A program made the position numbers and the translations under genes. A stretch of DNA of 13,428 nucleotides from contig JBEKGC010000161.1 of assembly GCA_050013055.1 (NCBI GenBank), positions 1 to 13,428 on the forward strand, in the 5' to 3' direction. The stretch comes from Palsa-504 sp050013055. GTDB taxonomy: Bacteria > Actinomycetota > Actinomycetes > Streptosporangiales > Streptosporangiaceae. Positions within the stretch are counted from its first letter, which is position 1, and every line of letters begins with the position of its first letter. The notes under the pieces were generated by a model. The model searched no databases and was not told the origin of the DNA. It was given only the letters and a program-made list of their open reading frames with translations. Positions 13,285-13,428 of the stretch are shown one piece after another.

Positions 13285-13428
13285 TCAGCTCGGCGGCAGT
13301 GACCGGGGGCCGCCGCTCTTGCGGGGCTTTGGCCGGGAACCGCCCCCGGGACCCTGGTCTCCCACTGCCCGCGCGGTGTCCTGGTCGTTCTGGCCGGCCA
13401 TCTCCACCGGCTCGGGCTCCAGCAGGTC
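13285..13428 (-). CDS. C-terminal tail of an upstream gene in the recombinase operon (cut by window edge)
   Basis: The minus strand is open from the window edge to TGA at 13285-13287, giving a 47-residue tail that is rich in Gly, Pro, Arg and Lys (for example GGGSRPKPRKSGGPRSLPPS). It has no recognisable domain and is probably a disordered tail. The stop lies three bases before the start of the recombinase at 13281, which indicates one operon. By analogy with recombinase pairs and trios it could be a second recombinase, but nothing in the visible part shows this. Confidence 0.55.
   Translation of the reverse strand, partial: DLLEPEPVEMAGQNDQDTARAVGDQGPGGGSRPKPRKSGGPRSLPPS

Noticed and set aside
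1..13428. CRISPR arrays, tRNA or rRNA genes
   Set aside because: No regularly spaced direct repeats, cloverleaf-like segments or rRNA signatures were seen by eye.

Overview
The window is about 70% GC. Its genes show strong third-position G/C, GTG and TTG starts, and tightly overlapping operons. This, together with the protein families present, points to a filamentous actinomycete (Streptomyces or Streptosporangiales-like); the exact genus cannot be read from the sequence. It looks like an accessory region: a small-molecule cluster, a conflict-type CHAT protein and a recombinase operon lie side by side.

Left edge (1-2015): the first codons of a leftward CYTH/class IV adenylate cyclase-like gene (cut by the edge), a poorly coding 430-base stretch with possible gene remnants, then a leftward XRE/TPR-type regulator. 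A perfect 15-base palindrome plus a third half-site lies just in front of the regulator start, in the divergent promoter region.

Pterin operon (2016-7093, rightward, seven genes with overlaps or minimal gaps): dihydroneopterin aldolase-like FolB, GTP cyclohydrolase I FolE, a PTPS/QueD-fold protein that keeps the zinc site but has lost the catalytic Cys and Asp-His pair, an NDP-kinase-like protein with an N-terminal Cys cluster, a DUF2797 protein, a thymidylate-kinase-like P-loop protein and a GT4 glycosyltransferase. FolE would make dihydroneopterin triphosphate from GTP, and FolB and the PTPS-like protein would act on the pterin side chain. The kinase-like proteins suggest phosphoryl transfer, and the glycosyltransferase suggests that the end product is a glycosylated pterin or pterin-derived nucleotide. 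The product is inferred, and I do not recognise the cluster as a characterised pathway.

Conflict island (7081-10944): a 5'-truncated Nudix gene (leftward), a leftward CHAT protease with a seven-bladed WD40 propeller, and an intact rightward Nudix paralogue of the truncated copy. The CHAT protein has an effector-associated domain (EAD) inserted between propeller blades 2 and 3, in DNA of lower GC. The two Nudix copies flank the CHAT gene in opposite orientation.

Right edge (11008-13428): a large leftward tyrosine recombinase with two blocks of four CxxC motifs, preceded three bases upstream by the tail of another gene cut by the window edge. A mobile or recently rearranged setting is plausible, but no element ends or attachment sites could be defined.
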